Both the position numbers and the translations under genes were made by a program. Below the pieces are notes generated by a model. The model searched no databases, had not been told where the DNA came from, and saw only the letters and a list, made by a program, of their open reading frames with translations. Shown here piece by piece: positions 54,674 through 64,000 of a stretch of 64,000 nucleotides of DNA. Positions within the stretch are counted from its first letter, which is position 1; each line of letters opens with the position of its first letter. The stretch is from Acanthornis magna (Eukaryota > Chordata > Aves > Passeriformes > Acanthizidae). The stretch is taken from the NCBI GenBank assembly GCA_036785705.1, contig JAWUZG010000056.1:19350501-19414500 (forward strand), read 5' to 3'.

Positions 54674-55760
54674 TGGCTCACTGGACAGCGCACTGCAAGC
54701 ACTTCTAGCCTGAAAGCAGCCCAGCTTCCTGCATGGCACCTCATGCAGCTGGCTGTCTGCAGCAAAGAAGAAGCTGTGTCCCAGAGCCACAGGACTCTGT
54801 GCTGTGGAAGAGTCTGCTTTGCTCCTCCACAAGCCAGCTCTTTGCCATTCAGCAACAATGTTTGCCTCACTAAATGAACAACAGTACAGTCTTCGTACTG
54901 GCGTGGCACCTCCGTGGAGCAGGGACATGGTGCTGCACTGGTGTCCCAAGGGCTTTGTGCTCACTGGGACAGCAGCATTAGAGGACTGGTACAGCCAAGG
55001 CTTTTACCATGGTAAGTCCGAAGGGGACAGATGCTCCCTTGAGACTTTTTGGCCCACAGCCTTCAGAGAAGGGCATTCTCGGCCCAAATTAATCGGATCC
55101 GTCACAACCACCAACCTCCTGTTCCTTCCTTTTTCCTCTCTCAGTTCCTACTGCCGGCCACCAAAATCAGGTCCAGAGAGTCCATAGCAGCAAGACTAGC
55201 AGAAGCAGAAAGCTTTCTGAATGAGTGCGGAAAAGAAGGGTAGTGAGGGCATCAGGTTTGACTGCCACTTGCAAGGAGACATCTCTGGCGTGGCCTTGAA
55301 TGTTTCCCTGCTGGGCTGGGGCAGGCAGGAATCTGTGGATCCAGCCTGAGTGAGGTGTGCAGGGAGGACACACACAGGTTATTTTTTCTTGTCCCCAAGG
55401 GTCAGGCAGGGTACAGCTCTGAAGTCTTGGTGACAGGGATTAAAAGAAACTGGTATTTTAACAATTCAGGACTATTAGAAACCAATAAGGAGAAATCTTT
55501 ATTATATATAAAATGAAAAGTATTTAATGCATATTTATGTAAATGCCTTGTGAGCACAAGCCTGAGGGCAAGATTGATACGGGTGTCCCTGCCGCATCCT
55601 GAGTGCTGGCCAGGGCTGTGCTTTCCACTCCTCCTGTATTTATGGACAAGTCCGCGTATCCGTCTGTAGTTAGGATCTGTGTTTTTGTGAAGCTGTGCCC
55701 AAAGATCTCTACGCTGTGTTGTGATGATGTGTGTTTACAGTAAATCTATGCTGTGGGTCC
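54674..55760 (+). other. PPIP5K1: PPIP5K1 3' UTR (proposed)
   Basis: Sequence after the TAG is open to several interpretations. An AU-rich patch (TATATATAAAATG and ATATTTATG) lies at 55500-55545. An AGTAAA variant poly(A) signal at 55739-55744 is followed by GT-rich sequence (TGTGGGTCCAGTGTCTCTG), a plausible 3' end. A strong donor (GTAAGT at 55012) and a strong acceptor (TTCCTCTCTCAG ending at 55144) could remove a 133-bp intron in this region; see the findings. The limits are approximate. Confidence 0.5.
55739..55744 (+). terminator. PPIP5K1: Candidate poly(A) signal AGTAAA of PPIP5K1
   Basis: AGTAAA is a recognised but weak variant of AATAAA. It is followed within 30 bases by a G/T-rich stretch expected for a cleavage-stimulation element, and it lies after the AU-rich end of the presumed 3' UTR. 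I saw no canonical AATAAA on the + strand between the stop codon and this point. Confidence 0.4.
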
Positions 55761-57690
55761 AGTGTCTCTGTCTCTGATGCTGACTTGGCAGCAGTGTGTG
55801 TGTGCCAGAGCTTGCAGGAGCCTGGAACAGTAAGCCCTGCTCATGCTCTGTTTTGGAAGAGCAGCTGTGGCTGCAGTCACACCGGGAGTAAGTGCACAGG
55901 CTCAAGGCCAGGTACCTCTTTTTCCTACATGGAAGAACTGGTCATACTGGGGAAGAGCTCCTGGCATCCCAAGTCCCATGGTGGTTTGTGGTGGAATGAA
56001 GACACTAGGATGGTGTGTTCAGCTCCTTTCACTTGGTCCACAGCTTCCCGTCACTTCAAGCACATTTCTGGGTGTTGTGTCCTCTTCCTCATGCCCAGTA
56101 ATCCTGAGCTGCCAGTTTGGGCTTGTAAAAAAGGTCATGTTTACTTGCACTGGGAATGGAGCAGTGGTGCAGCTGCCCAGAATGCGGCTCTGGGCGGGGG
56201 GCACCCCAGCCGCCCTCCCATCAGGCTGTGCCTGCCTTGCCCTCTGCTTTCCCTGCATTACAGATCTGCACAAACAGACCTTGGCCATGGGGCTGCAGCC
56301 AGCCCTGGCCCCAGCGCTGGCTGAGGGGCCACAGGTGACTGAGCAAAACGAGATTTCCCCTCGGGCACTGCCCACTGCCCTGCACCCTCGTGCAGCCAGT
56401 GCTGTGTGGCACCTGCTGCCACTAGCACTGCTCCAGCAGCCCGGTCCCTGCCAACACCAGCCCCCTCTCCTGCCACAGCCCGCGTGTTTCTGTCAGGGGG
56501 CAGTGCCTGGGCAGGGTGGTTGCCATGATGGACCGAACAGCACCTGCTGCAGGATGTCATTGCTGAGGGGCATGCAGCAGGGCCCTGCAGGGTTGGGGCA
56601 TGGCTCTCAGGTGCTGAGCCCCACAGAGCCCAGTGCTTGTCACTGCACACCTTTGGGAAATGCATTGCAGTCACAGCACCTCGGTTAGCTGCAGTATGAA
56701 CAGGGATGATGCTCATTTACCTGAAAAGTAGTTGTGTGTGTGGAAATAGTTCCTGGTTTATGGTAACAGTTTGTGGTTACTCCCATCAGCACCAGGCTTG
56801 GCAGCTGCCCTGAGGTCCCCATCGGGCACTGCATAAGCTGTGGTGTGTTCTGTGGCAATGATGGCCTGTCTCTTGAGGACTGTAGCATAGAACCTGCTTT
56901 CTTTTTCCCTAGCATCCACCTGTGCCATTGTTTCCTTCTGAGTACAGGCAGACAGGAATAGAACTGGGCATCAGCCTCTCCTGTGTTCCAGCACAGGCAG
57001 AGCAGCAGCTGTCCCAGTTTTCTGATGAATAGCTGAAAGAGCTGAAAGTGAATTCCCTTGCTGGAGGTCAGGTTAGAGTTCTGCAGAGGTGCAAAAGCCC
57101 AGCTGCTGCAATGGGGACAGGCGGCACGGCATCCCCGCCATGCCTGGGCTCAGGCCCCAAGCCAGCAGCTGTGCTGCCTGCCACAGGGACAAAGACCTTT
57201 CCAGCTCAGAGTGCCAGCAGCAGAGCTGCCATTCCCACGAAGTGCAGGGACAGGCAGAGGGCTGCAATGGAAAGCATGATTTGGGAACTGTGAGGAGTGA
57301 CGGTGCTGCAGGACAGACAGGCTGTGCCAGGCTCCTCATCGGATTATCAGGAGCAGCTTTCCCCTCTATACCCTTTAGCCAGCTGTGCAAGAGTCCCAGA
57401 TGCTCCCCAGGAGGGACCCACTAGTCACCCTGCTGGTGCCAGGGGAGGGGTGTTGGCTGTCCCAGGCAGGCTCTGTGGCCTTATGTGCATGTCCCTTTCC
57501 TGAGTCACAGGAAGGTTTAGCAGCTGCTGGTGAAGGTGGGGTGTTGGTGGAAAAGCTGGGGATCACCTAAGCTGGGAGGCATGGGAGGGTGGCACAACAT
57601 CCATGTCTGTGTGCTCCTGCCCACAGCATGGGCTCACCGAAAGAACAGTTTGAAACCACTGGAGATGTTCTTGTTCGCAATTAATGTGGC
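55761..57690. other. Spacer between convergent PPIP5K1 and MAP1A
   Basis: About 1.9 kb separates the proposed 3' ends of the two convergent genes. It contains long but featureless reading frames on both strands (for example 281 codons on the + strand at 55843-56688), rich in Pro, Ala and Gly because of the base composition. I see no splice-supported exon, RNA gene or repeat in it. Either UTR might extend further into it than proposed. Confidence 0.6.
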
Positions 57691-60600
57691 TTTATTATTA
57701 ATGTGTTGGGCTCCTCTCTTGATAGCAGTTAGTTACAGAGTGTTTCACGTGGAAATGGGCAAAAGGACAGAACTCAAGGAACTGAATTCAAATAGAAATA
57801 TGATGCTGAAGAAAAGAATCAGGGCTCTGTTCTTAAAACATTTAGCATAGAAGAAGCTAGGAGCACAAGATGCCATTTCAATACAGTTAAGACGTTCACT
57901 TTTTTAATTATAGGTTTAAAATAGTATTTTTACCTATTACATACAGGAAGATTACGCGCTGTTGCCCACATGCAGAAAAAAGCAAAAGCAGAGTTTAACT
58001 TTCTCTCTATAGTGTTGTATTACCTCTGGCTCCGGGTGGGTCCTGCTGGCTCCTGTAGCCTAAGCAGGGTCAGACTCTACAAATCGGCATTTTCACAAGT
58101 CTTTTTCCCCGTAGTTTTTTTAAGATGGAAGGGGGGTGGGGAGGAGAGGGAGATAGGGAGCAAGAGAAGCTCAAGGCAGAACAGACTGCTACAAAAGACT
58201 GAAAAAAAAAAAAAAAAGGAGCCTTGAGCACAGGGAAGCAAACTGCAAACTGGTGTAGGATAAAGGTGGCCAAGCAGCAGAGCTGCAGAGGGCAGGAGCA
58301 GAGCATGGAGGGCAGCATTCCTCCTGGAATCTGCCAGTGGCCACACTCCTGCCTGGAGGATGCAGGCACCTCACAAAGCCTCACTATTACTGCTGCTTAG
58401 TCAGAATTGCTTCAAGTTTAAAATTGAGAAAACATTCATGTGTGGGTCTATCTAAAGTTAGTGCATTAGCTTTTACATCTAGCTACGCATAGGGATCCCA
58501 GAAGCCAGTGAGGGCCACGCCTGTGCCTCTGCTGTCTGGCATGCTTCAGCTGCCACCGTGGTGGGTGAGCCGGGGTGTCCCCAAAGCACTGTAGGCAAAG
58601 CCCCCCAGCATTCCGGGGAGGGGCAGGGCAGGTGTTTCTGTGCCTGCAATTGCCAGAACCAACATTCATGAATGCTCACCCCATCAGGGTACAGACAATG
58701 ACATTTATTATGCTGGCAGACACAGTGTGATTCCATGGTTAAAATGAACACAGCGCAGGGCAGGGATTTGCTAAAGCCCTGAGTAAGCTCACATGCTCCT
58801 AACAAGAGCCATATCCAAAGGGCTGTCTGTGCCTTGGGGAGGCTGCTGGCCTCAGGCCTTGTCCTACAGCTGCTGGGTTTTAGGCACAGCCTTGCAGAGA
58901 CGTTTTCGCTGCCCACGAGCTCTCTATGATCTTTTCATATTGTTTAAATTGCAGCATGTTAGTATTTGTACTTTCTGAACTGACACTAAAAGCACATGGT
59001 ATCATGTTAACATGTATAAATTAAAATATTAAATCAACACAAAATGCCGCTTAACATTAAAAAAAATAAATATATAAATTAAAATGCAAAATAGACCATT
59101 TCCCTAGAAACTCCATTTTAGTGCTAGGAGCAGGTTTCTAAGCAGCATTTTCTTTATGTCACCTGCCAGAAAACTAGCACTGAGGCTGAAGTGTCCCAGG
59201 CAAGTGAAACACAGGGTCCAAGGATGCTCATGGTGGAGTCAGCCCTCCACTCAGGGCCGAGCACAGTGGGTGTCACAGCAGATGGAAATACATTGTGCTA
59301 ACTGTCAAGCGTTGCAGCACAGCTTTCTATCTCATTCCTTCTTCCCCAGAGCACAGCCTGCTGCCACTCTCTTTGTCTTAGAGAAAGATAAAAGCTGTCT
59401 TTGTGGTAAGACCCTCTGTCAATTCTCTCGGATGTGGCAAAGGCTCATGAATTCTGCAGGCTTAGTGCACCTGAGCACACACACTCCGTGCTGGGGGAAT
59501 GGCTCTCCCACGCTGAACATCGGTGGCTGTTCAGTAGCCATGATGCAGCCACGGCACACGATCATGCTTCTGCCAGGACGTCCAGAGAGCAAGGACAGAC
59601 ACCCACAGTGGCACCTAGGCCAGGGAGTAAGCTGCAAGGTGGCACAACACAGATGAGCAGCACCTCATGTGTGCTGTCAGCACATCCCTGCCACAGTGTG
59701 GAGAACTGAGAATGACTACACTTGCTAAACTACTTTTCCCCGAGTATTTTCGGAAGGGCTTTCTCTTTCCTCACACCACAAGCTCTATTCCCCACATCCT
59801 GGACACTTGAGGGGACAACAAAAAGCTTGAACACAACTATAAGGCTTGGACCCTGGCACACAGGCAGCAAGGAGATGGCTGCTGCATGCAGAGCTGGCAC
59901 ACCCCAGTGACACCAGCTGGGCACCAGCCTCCCCCAGCACGGCCTGCGCGCTCCTCAGCTGCCTCACCACAGTCCTCCAGAGCCTTTGGTTTAGGGACAG
60001 GGAGGTTTCTTGTACATCTTGGACCAACAGTGGCCAAGGTTTTTCCAGCCCTTCTGCTGTTGAGGGGGCTGTAGTTGTGCGTTTGGATGCTCTTTTTGTG
60101 TAACTGTTCAGGCCACAGCCTCTCTGTGCCTCCTCCTGCCACACAGTTGATGTGCGGAGCCAGTTGGCTGCTGTGTGTGCAAAGCTCAAGTTAGCAGGTT
60201 AGGAATGTGCTGAACCCTCCCCTCCCACTGCCACGTCCTTCATCCCAGCTCCCTGAGCACAGCAAACAGGTGCTGCAGGATGCCACAGGCAAGTACTTGG
60301 GACAGAAATCTGCCAAGCTGGCATGTGGTGGTCGTGCCTAGTTTGAGCATAGGTCCCCTTGCTCAGATCACCTCCTGTATGCTCAAGAGAGGAGATGGAA
60401 GAATGACCTTCACTGTCACATTGCAGAGGGTTTTGTCTTCCCTCATGTCCCTGGTGCAATTTCTTTGCAAGTTAGATTTCGCCTCTGTCCCCTGCCTCCC
60501 ATGCACTCTCTGCATGCAGCAGCAGCACTCCAGCCCTCACCAGAAAGATGAGGTTCATGGTGCTACAGGTTAAATGGCAAGGCAGCCAGGAAGAGAGTAG

Positions 60601-60918
60601 AACAAGCTCTCACAGCAGCAAGGCAGCCAAGATAGTCTACAGAAACTGTACAGGCAGCAGAATAAAGCAGGGAAAGTGGAAGTGCCCCTGGCCTGCAACT
60701 GCTCTTGCACAAACTCTTAGCTCAGTCCAGAAAATTACAGAGCCCTGCACTTCTTCCTCATGGCATCCAGTGCTGAGCAAGATGGATACCCGATTGCCTG
60801 ACAAATGGGAACCATGTAGAGGACTAAACCAGAGAAGAACTGTACTGTGATTAGATGGTGTCTCTCACGTTGCATCGGTGATTGAAGAGTCAATGGATGA
60901 ACACAAAGTGTGGGAGAT
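57691..60918 (-). other. MAP1A: Probable MAP1A 3' UTR with AU-rich elements
   Basis: Downstream of the MAP1A stop (60921-60919) on the - strand lies 3.2 kb without a supported gene. AATAAA occurs on this strand at 58709-58704 and 57696-57691, either of which could be the poly(A) signal. The mRNA-sense strand has a strongly AU-rich block at 58960-59110 with ATTTA pentamers, and a pyrimidine-rich tract next to a T16 run at 58122-58217, both typical of long neuronal 3' UTRs. The real end is not determinable here, and part of this stretch may be intergenic. Confidence 0.45.
58202..58217. repeat. A16 homopolymer (T16 on the MAP1A sense strand)
   Basis: An uninterrupted A run follows a purine-rich tract (58122-58170, GGAAGGGGGGTGGGGAGGAG and on). 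On the MAP1A strand this reads as a T run followed by a CU-rich tract, a potential binding place for polypyrimidine-tract proteins. Confidence 0.9.
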
Positions 60919-63900
60919 TTAGAATTCAATCTTACAGGCTGGAAAAGATTCATCCTGCATCACAACAGTGCTGCTGCTTGCCAGTACCATGATGTTTAGC
61001 TCCTGCTGTTTCTCATGGGTCTGTTGATACCATTCTCGTGTTACCTCAGTATCGTGTGTTGGGATCAATGTCACCTGGGAAAAGAAAGCAGCAGGGATGA
61101 CTGAGAACAACTGCAGTGACAAACAATGCCCATAGGAACTGAGGCTAAAATTTCTTGTTAATTTTGGAACACTGTACCCTTGGTACTGCTTGTTCTATTT
61201 AATGTCTTTCAGATGTCAGGTTCTGAGGCAGAGCTTTATTTTATACAGTACCAGCACAATGGGGCTCTGAACTGGCTGCAAACTGGCAGCACTGACACCA
61301 TAATGATGAGAATGGCTGCAGTGCAGGGGAGGGTATCGTGCTCTGGAGCTCCAGATACAGCCTCAGAAAGATCCTTCAGTGTGAAAAGGAACAATGCTGG
61401 CAGTGTCACTGTTAATGGACACTATGTGCCCATTGACCCAGTGTGCAACTCAGGGACCTTGAAATATGAGGCTGCTTCATCTGGAAGAACATATACAGCT
61501 TCTTGTACGTGTCTTCAGGAGTGCCCACCTGAGGTGTCCTGCAAGCCTGGCTAAGCAAGAACTGTGCTATAGAACATTCTGGTTTAAAAGCACTATTAGT
61601 AAGTTGCTCTCAGAAAAATCTTTAGCAAGCCAGTCTAGCAACAGATGTCACCGGGTGCGGGACACTGATGAAAATTCAGTTTGTGTTGGTGCTTGATTTT
61701 GAGGATAGGCTCATCCTGCAGTAGGTAAGGAGGAGTGTATGATCTCTCAATGCTTTCCCCCCCTCAGGAGGCTGTAGAAAAGAGGACATATCTGCTTCCA
61801 TTCATACTATTTTCCAGGTGTTCTCCTCCTCCTCCTCCTCATCAGTACAAGCAATTACTCTGCTGAGACTGCAAAACAGGACATGCCCAGTACCATTTGC
61901 TTCCTCTCAGGGTACTCCCTCGGGTATGTTTGTGATACCCACCCACCTTCTTCTGAGCACTTGTGACATCAAGAGCATGACACACCCTTTGTATTTCCAT
62001 GACCTACCTGCAGGTTCTCTCCCCACTGAGACTTCCCTTCCAGAAGCGCATCCAGCACTGCACGGCTTGGCTCTCCGTTGGCTGCATCATTCCCACTCAC
62101 AACATAATAAGATGCTCGAACCCGCTTGAAGAACTCTGGATCTGTGTTCTTCCCACTGCAGTGGTTGGGGATATAGGCCAAGTCCACATAGACGGGTGGA
62201 CCCATAGGCACGGACAAACTGCTCTTAGGACTACTTGACGCTTTGGAAAAAAGGAAACAAGAGGTTATCAAAACCCTTCTGCAAAGGTCAAACACTCAGA
62301 TTAACCCAGAGAGACTGGATTCCAGAAAGACTTTTTCATTGCAGCAATGAAATTAAGACTTATCCACGCTCTGCTGCTCAGAGGTGACCTGGGTGCATTT
62401 CTGGGCCAGAGCTGTCATGGGTCTTGGGAGGGAAAGGGAGTTCTGTTATTCTTTGGGGAGGCATTGGAAGGCTTTAAGGTCGGAAGCTTTTTCTGGGGAA
62501 GGGAATCAAAAATCTCTCTTACTAACTTTTGCAGAATTGTCATCCCAATTAATATTTAGTCCTAATTTTTGTTAATAACCTACATTTGCTTAACCCATCC
62601 CCCCATTCTGATGGCCTTTGTATGCTATCCTAGGGTATTACAGTAGTCTTTCTGGAAGGTCCATCCTGGCTTCCTGCCATCCCTGTGAATTGCTGCTGCT
62701 CCTAGGACTCTATTACTCTTTCCTATCAACCTTTTGTATGTCTCAACCTTATCACTGCTTATAATGTTTTATGCCTGAATGGGAAGTCCTGTTCTCTGTT
62801 CTGCTGTTTGACTCAGTGCTTTTCTCTGTGTTGGACCTATAGAGACAATGCATGTTTAAGAAGCATTTCTTACCAGGATTTGTTTTGATGCCATTAACGA
62901 GGCTCTTGCCAGGGTTGCTGTGACTACTCCGGGATAACTCATCCTCTGTCATCAGTGCACTACGTGGTTTGGGCTTTTCCCCTCCATCTCTTTCTTTTTT
63001 GGCAGTGACAGATTTTGGAGATTTGTCCGATGACTGTTTCACAGGAGTGGGTGATCGTTTCCCTTTCGCATCTAACTTCCGGGCAGGTGAGGAAGATTTG
63101 GGTTTGCTCAAAGGCTTCCTCACACCTTTGTTCTTTTCTTTTATGTCTTTCTTGGAAATTTTATCAGTTCTGCTCATGTTTTGCTCATTTACCAACATAT
63201 CAGGGTCTACCATGCAGACATCAGGGTGAGGAGGGTGGGGATGGGGATCTACCATTGGAACAGGCTGAGGATCATGGCTGGACCTAGAACTGGCATGATG
63301 AGCATTCCCCACAGCTTTGTCCACTGGGAGGAAATCAGCATCTTCATCTGAGTCCATGTTGGCATCTGCCGTGATGGATGGACATTCTTCAGTCTCAGGT
63401 GGGACATCTGAGTCTGACTGGGAGGTTCCAGAATCACTCACTGACGTTGGAGGGGTCTCCTCCACTGTAGCACTTTGCATGGGACTGCTCCCAGTGTGCG
63501 GTGGTCTCCCCTGCACAGAAGGGTGACCCTCCTCCTGTGAGAGGTCACTGTCTTCAGAGAGCTCATGAGGGCTTGGGTTGATGAATGAGGGAGAGAGTTC
63601 TCCCTTTCTCTGCTTGTATTCACATGAGGAAAATTTCTGTCCACAATCAGAACTGCCTCCTAAATGGGGCTCCATGTCATGGGAAGCATCTCCTGTTTTT
63701 TCACCCCTCTGCACATCCGGGAAAAAGGGCTGAAAACTGTTTTCAGGGGACATCAGAGAGGAAGGACGGCTTTGCCTCTCTGTTTCCTCTTTGCCTGTGC
63801 ATGGAGAAAAACTGCTGTCAGAATCGGGACACGTTTTTTCATCTTTTGCCTCTGCTGCATGGTATGTGCTTTGGAAAACTTGCAGACTGGTGCTCACCTC

Positions 63901-64000
63901 TGTTGGACCATTGGCTGTGGTTTCATCTTCGTGCTGACGATGAGGAAATGATGTCAACACATCAGGGAGAGATGTCAGTGTCAACAGCTGTTCTGCAAAT
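60919..64000 (-). CDS. MAP1A: Microtubule-associated protein 1A, C-terminal part (runs off window)
   Basis: MAP1A binds and stabilises microtubules, mainly in neuronal dendrites. The precursor is cut into a heavy chain and the C-terminal light chain LC2. Visible exons in gene order are 64000-62874 (the 3' part of the very large exon, open to the edge), 62240-62008 and 61074-60919 (TAA stop), with GT-AG borders and matching phases: 504 residues in all. The first exon is Ser/Pro/Glu-rich and then basic (KSSSPARKLDAKGKRSPTPV). The last two exons form the conserved LC2 end: VYVDLAYIPNHCSGK, FFKRVRASYYVVSGNDAANG, PSRAVLDALLEGK, then EVTREWYQQTHEKQQE and the terminal SSTVVMQDESFPACKIEF. The C-terminus agrees closely with human MAP1A as I recall it, and rules out MAP1B. 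Confidence 0.95.
61180..61554 (+). CDS. Unrecognised 124-codon reading frame inside the last MAP1A intron
   Basis: I do not recognise this protein. The frame lies on the + strand, antisense to MAP1A, wholly inside the intron 61075-62007. Unlike most chance frames nearby its composition is balanced and not low-complexity, with segments such as ELYFIQYQHNGALNWLQTG, then SVKRNNAGSVTVNGHYVPID and a cysteine-rich end (CTCLQECPPEVSCKPG). A good splice acceptor (AATGTCTTTCAG) ends at base 61213, directly before an ATG, and a GTACGT donor-like site lies at 61504, so it could be an exon. Chance frames of this size are common in this window, so it may mean nothing. Confidence 0.2.
   Translation: MVLLVLFNVFQMSGSEAELYFIQYQHNGALNWLQTGSTDTIMMRMAAVQGRVSCSGAPDTASERSFSVKRNNAGSVTVNGHYVPIDPVCNSGTLKYEAASSGRTYTASCTCLQECPPEVSCKPG

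Noticed and set aside
55843..56688. A 281-codon + strand frame in the PPIP5K1-MAP1A spacer
   Set aside because: The translation is Pro/Ala/Cys/Leu-rich without recognisable motifs, similar to other chance frames here. It is not linked to splice sites and nothing else marks a gene.

Overview
The window is vertebrate nuclear DNA, almost certainly from a bird. Genes are split by GT-AG introns, and the dispersed repeats are CR1-type LINE fragments with the typical ATTCTATG-like 3' tails. The mitochondrial creatine kinase C-terminus also ends in the PLPQF-type tail I associate with bird sequences. The gene order and orientations match the human 15q15.3 block (STRC, CKMT1, PPIP5K1, MAP1A).

Layout: (1) 1-1300 holds short coding-like stretches on the + strand that I could not assemble; from gene order they could be the 3' end of STRC, but this is weak. 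(2) 1622-10599 on the - strand is a complete CKMT1 gene. Nine coding exons, all with GT-AG borders and matching phases, give 417 residues, the length I recall for human ubiquitous mitochondrial creatine kinase. (3) 10.45-12.1 kb is a CpG island between the head-to-head CKMT1 and PPIP5K1 genes, with two inverted CCAAT boxes 31 bp apart and runs of G. (4) 16719-54673 on the + strand is a complete PPIP5K1 coding region. Thirty exons sum to 4359 bp, an intact frame of 1452 residues, or 1392 if a phase-compatible 60-codon exon at 47824-48003 is skipped. Aspartate 332 and arginine 399, the kinase and phosphatase-motif residues, fall at the human residue numbers as I recall them. (5) 54674-57.7 kb is the PPIP5K1 3' UTR and a spacer with no gene I can support. 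(6) 60919-64000 on the - strand is the 3' end of MAP1A (504 residues visible, running off the window), with a probable long AU-rich 3' UTR reaching down to about 57.7 kb.

Function: CKMT1 makes phosphocreatine from mitochondrial ATP. PPIP5K1 makes and turns over inositol pyrophosphates, which are linked to cellular energy and phosphate status. MAP1A stabilises neuronal microtubules. Sharing a promoter could link CKMT1 and PPIP5K1 expression, but that is inference.

I see no mobile defence system, CRISPR array, rRNA or tRNA. The observations most worth checking are the PPIP5K1 in-frame extra exon, a uORF overlapping its start codon, its fast-changing C-terminal tail, a possible intron in its 3' UTR, and an unexplained 124-codon + strand reading frame inside the last MAP1A intron.
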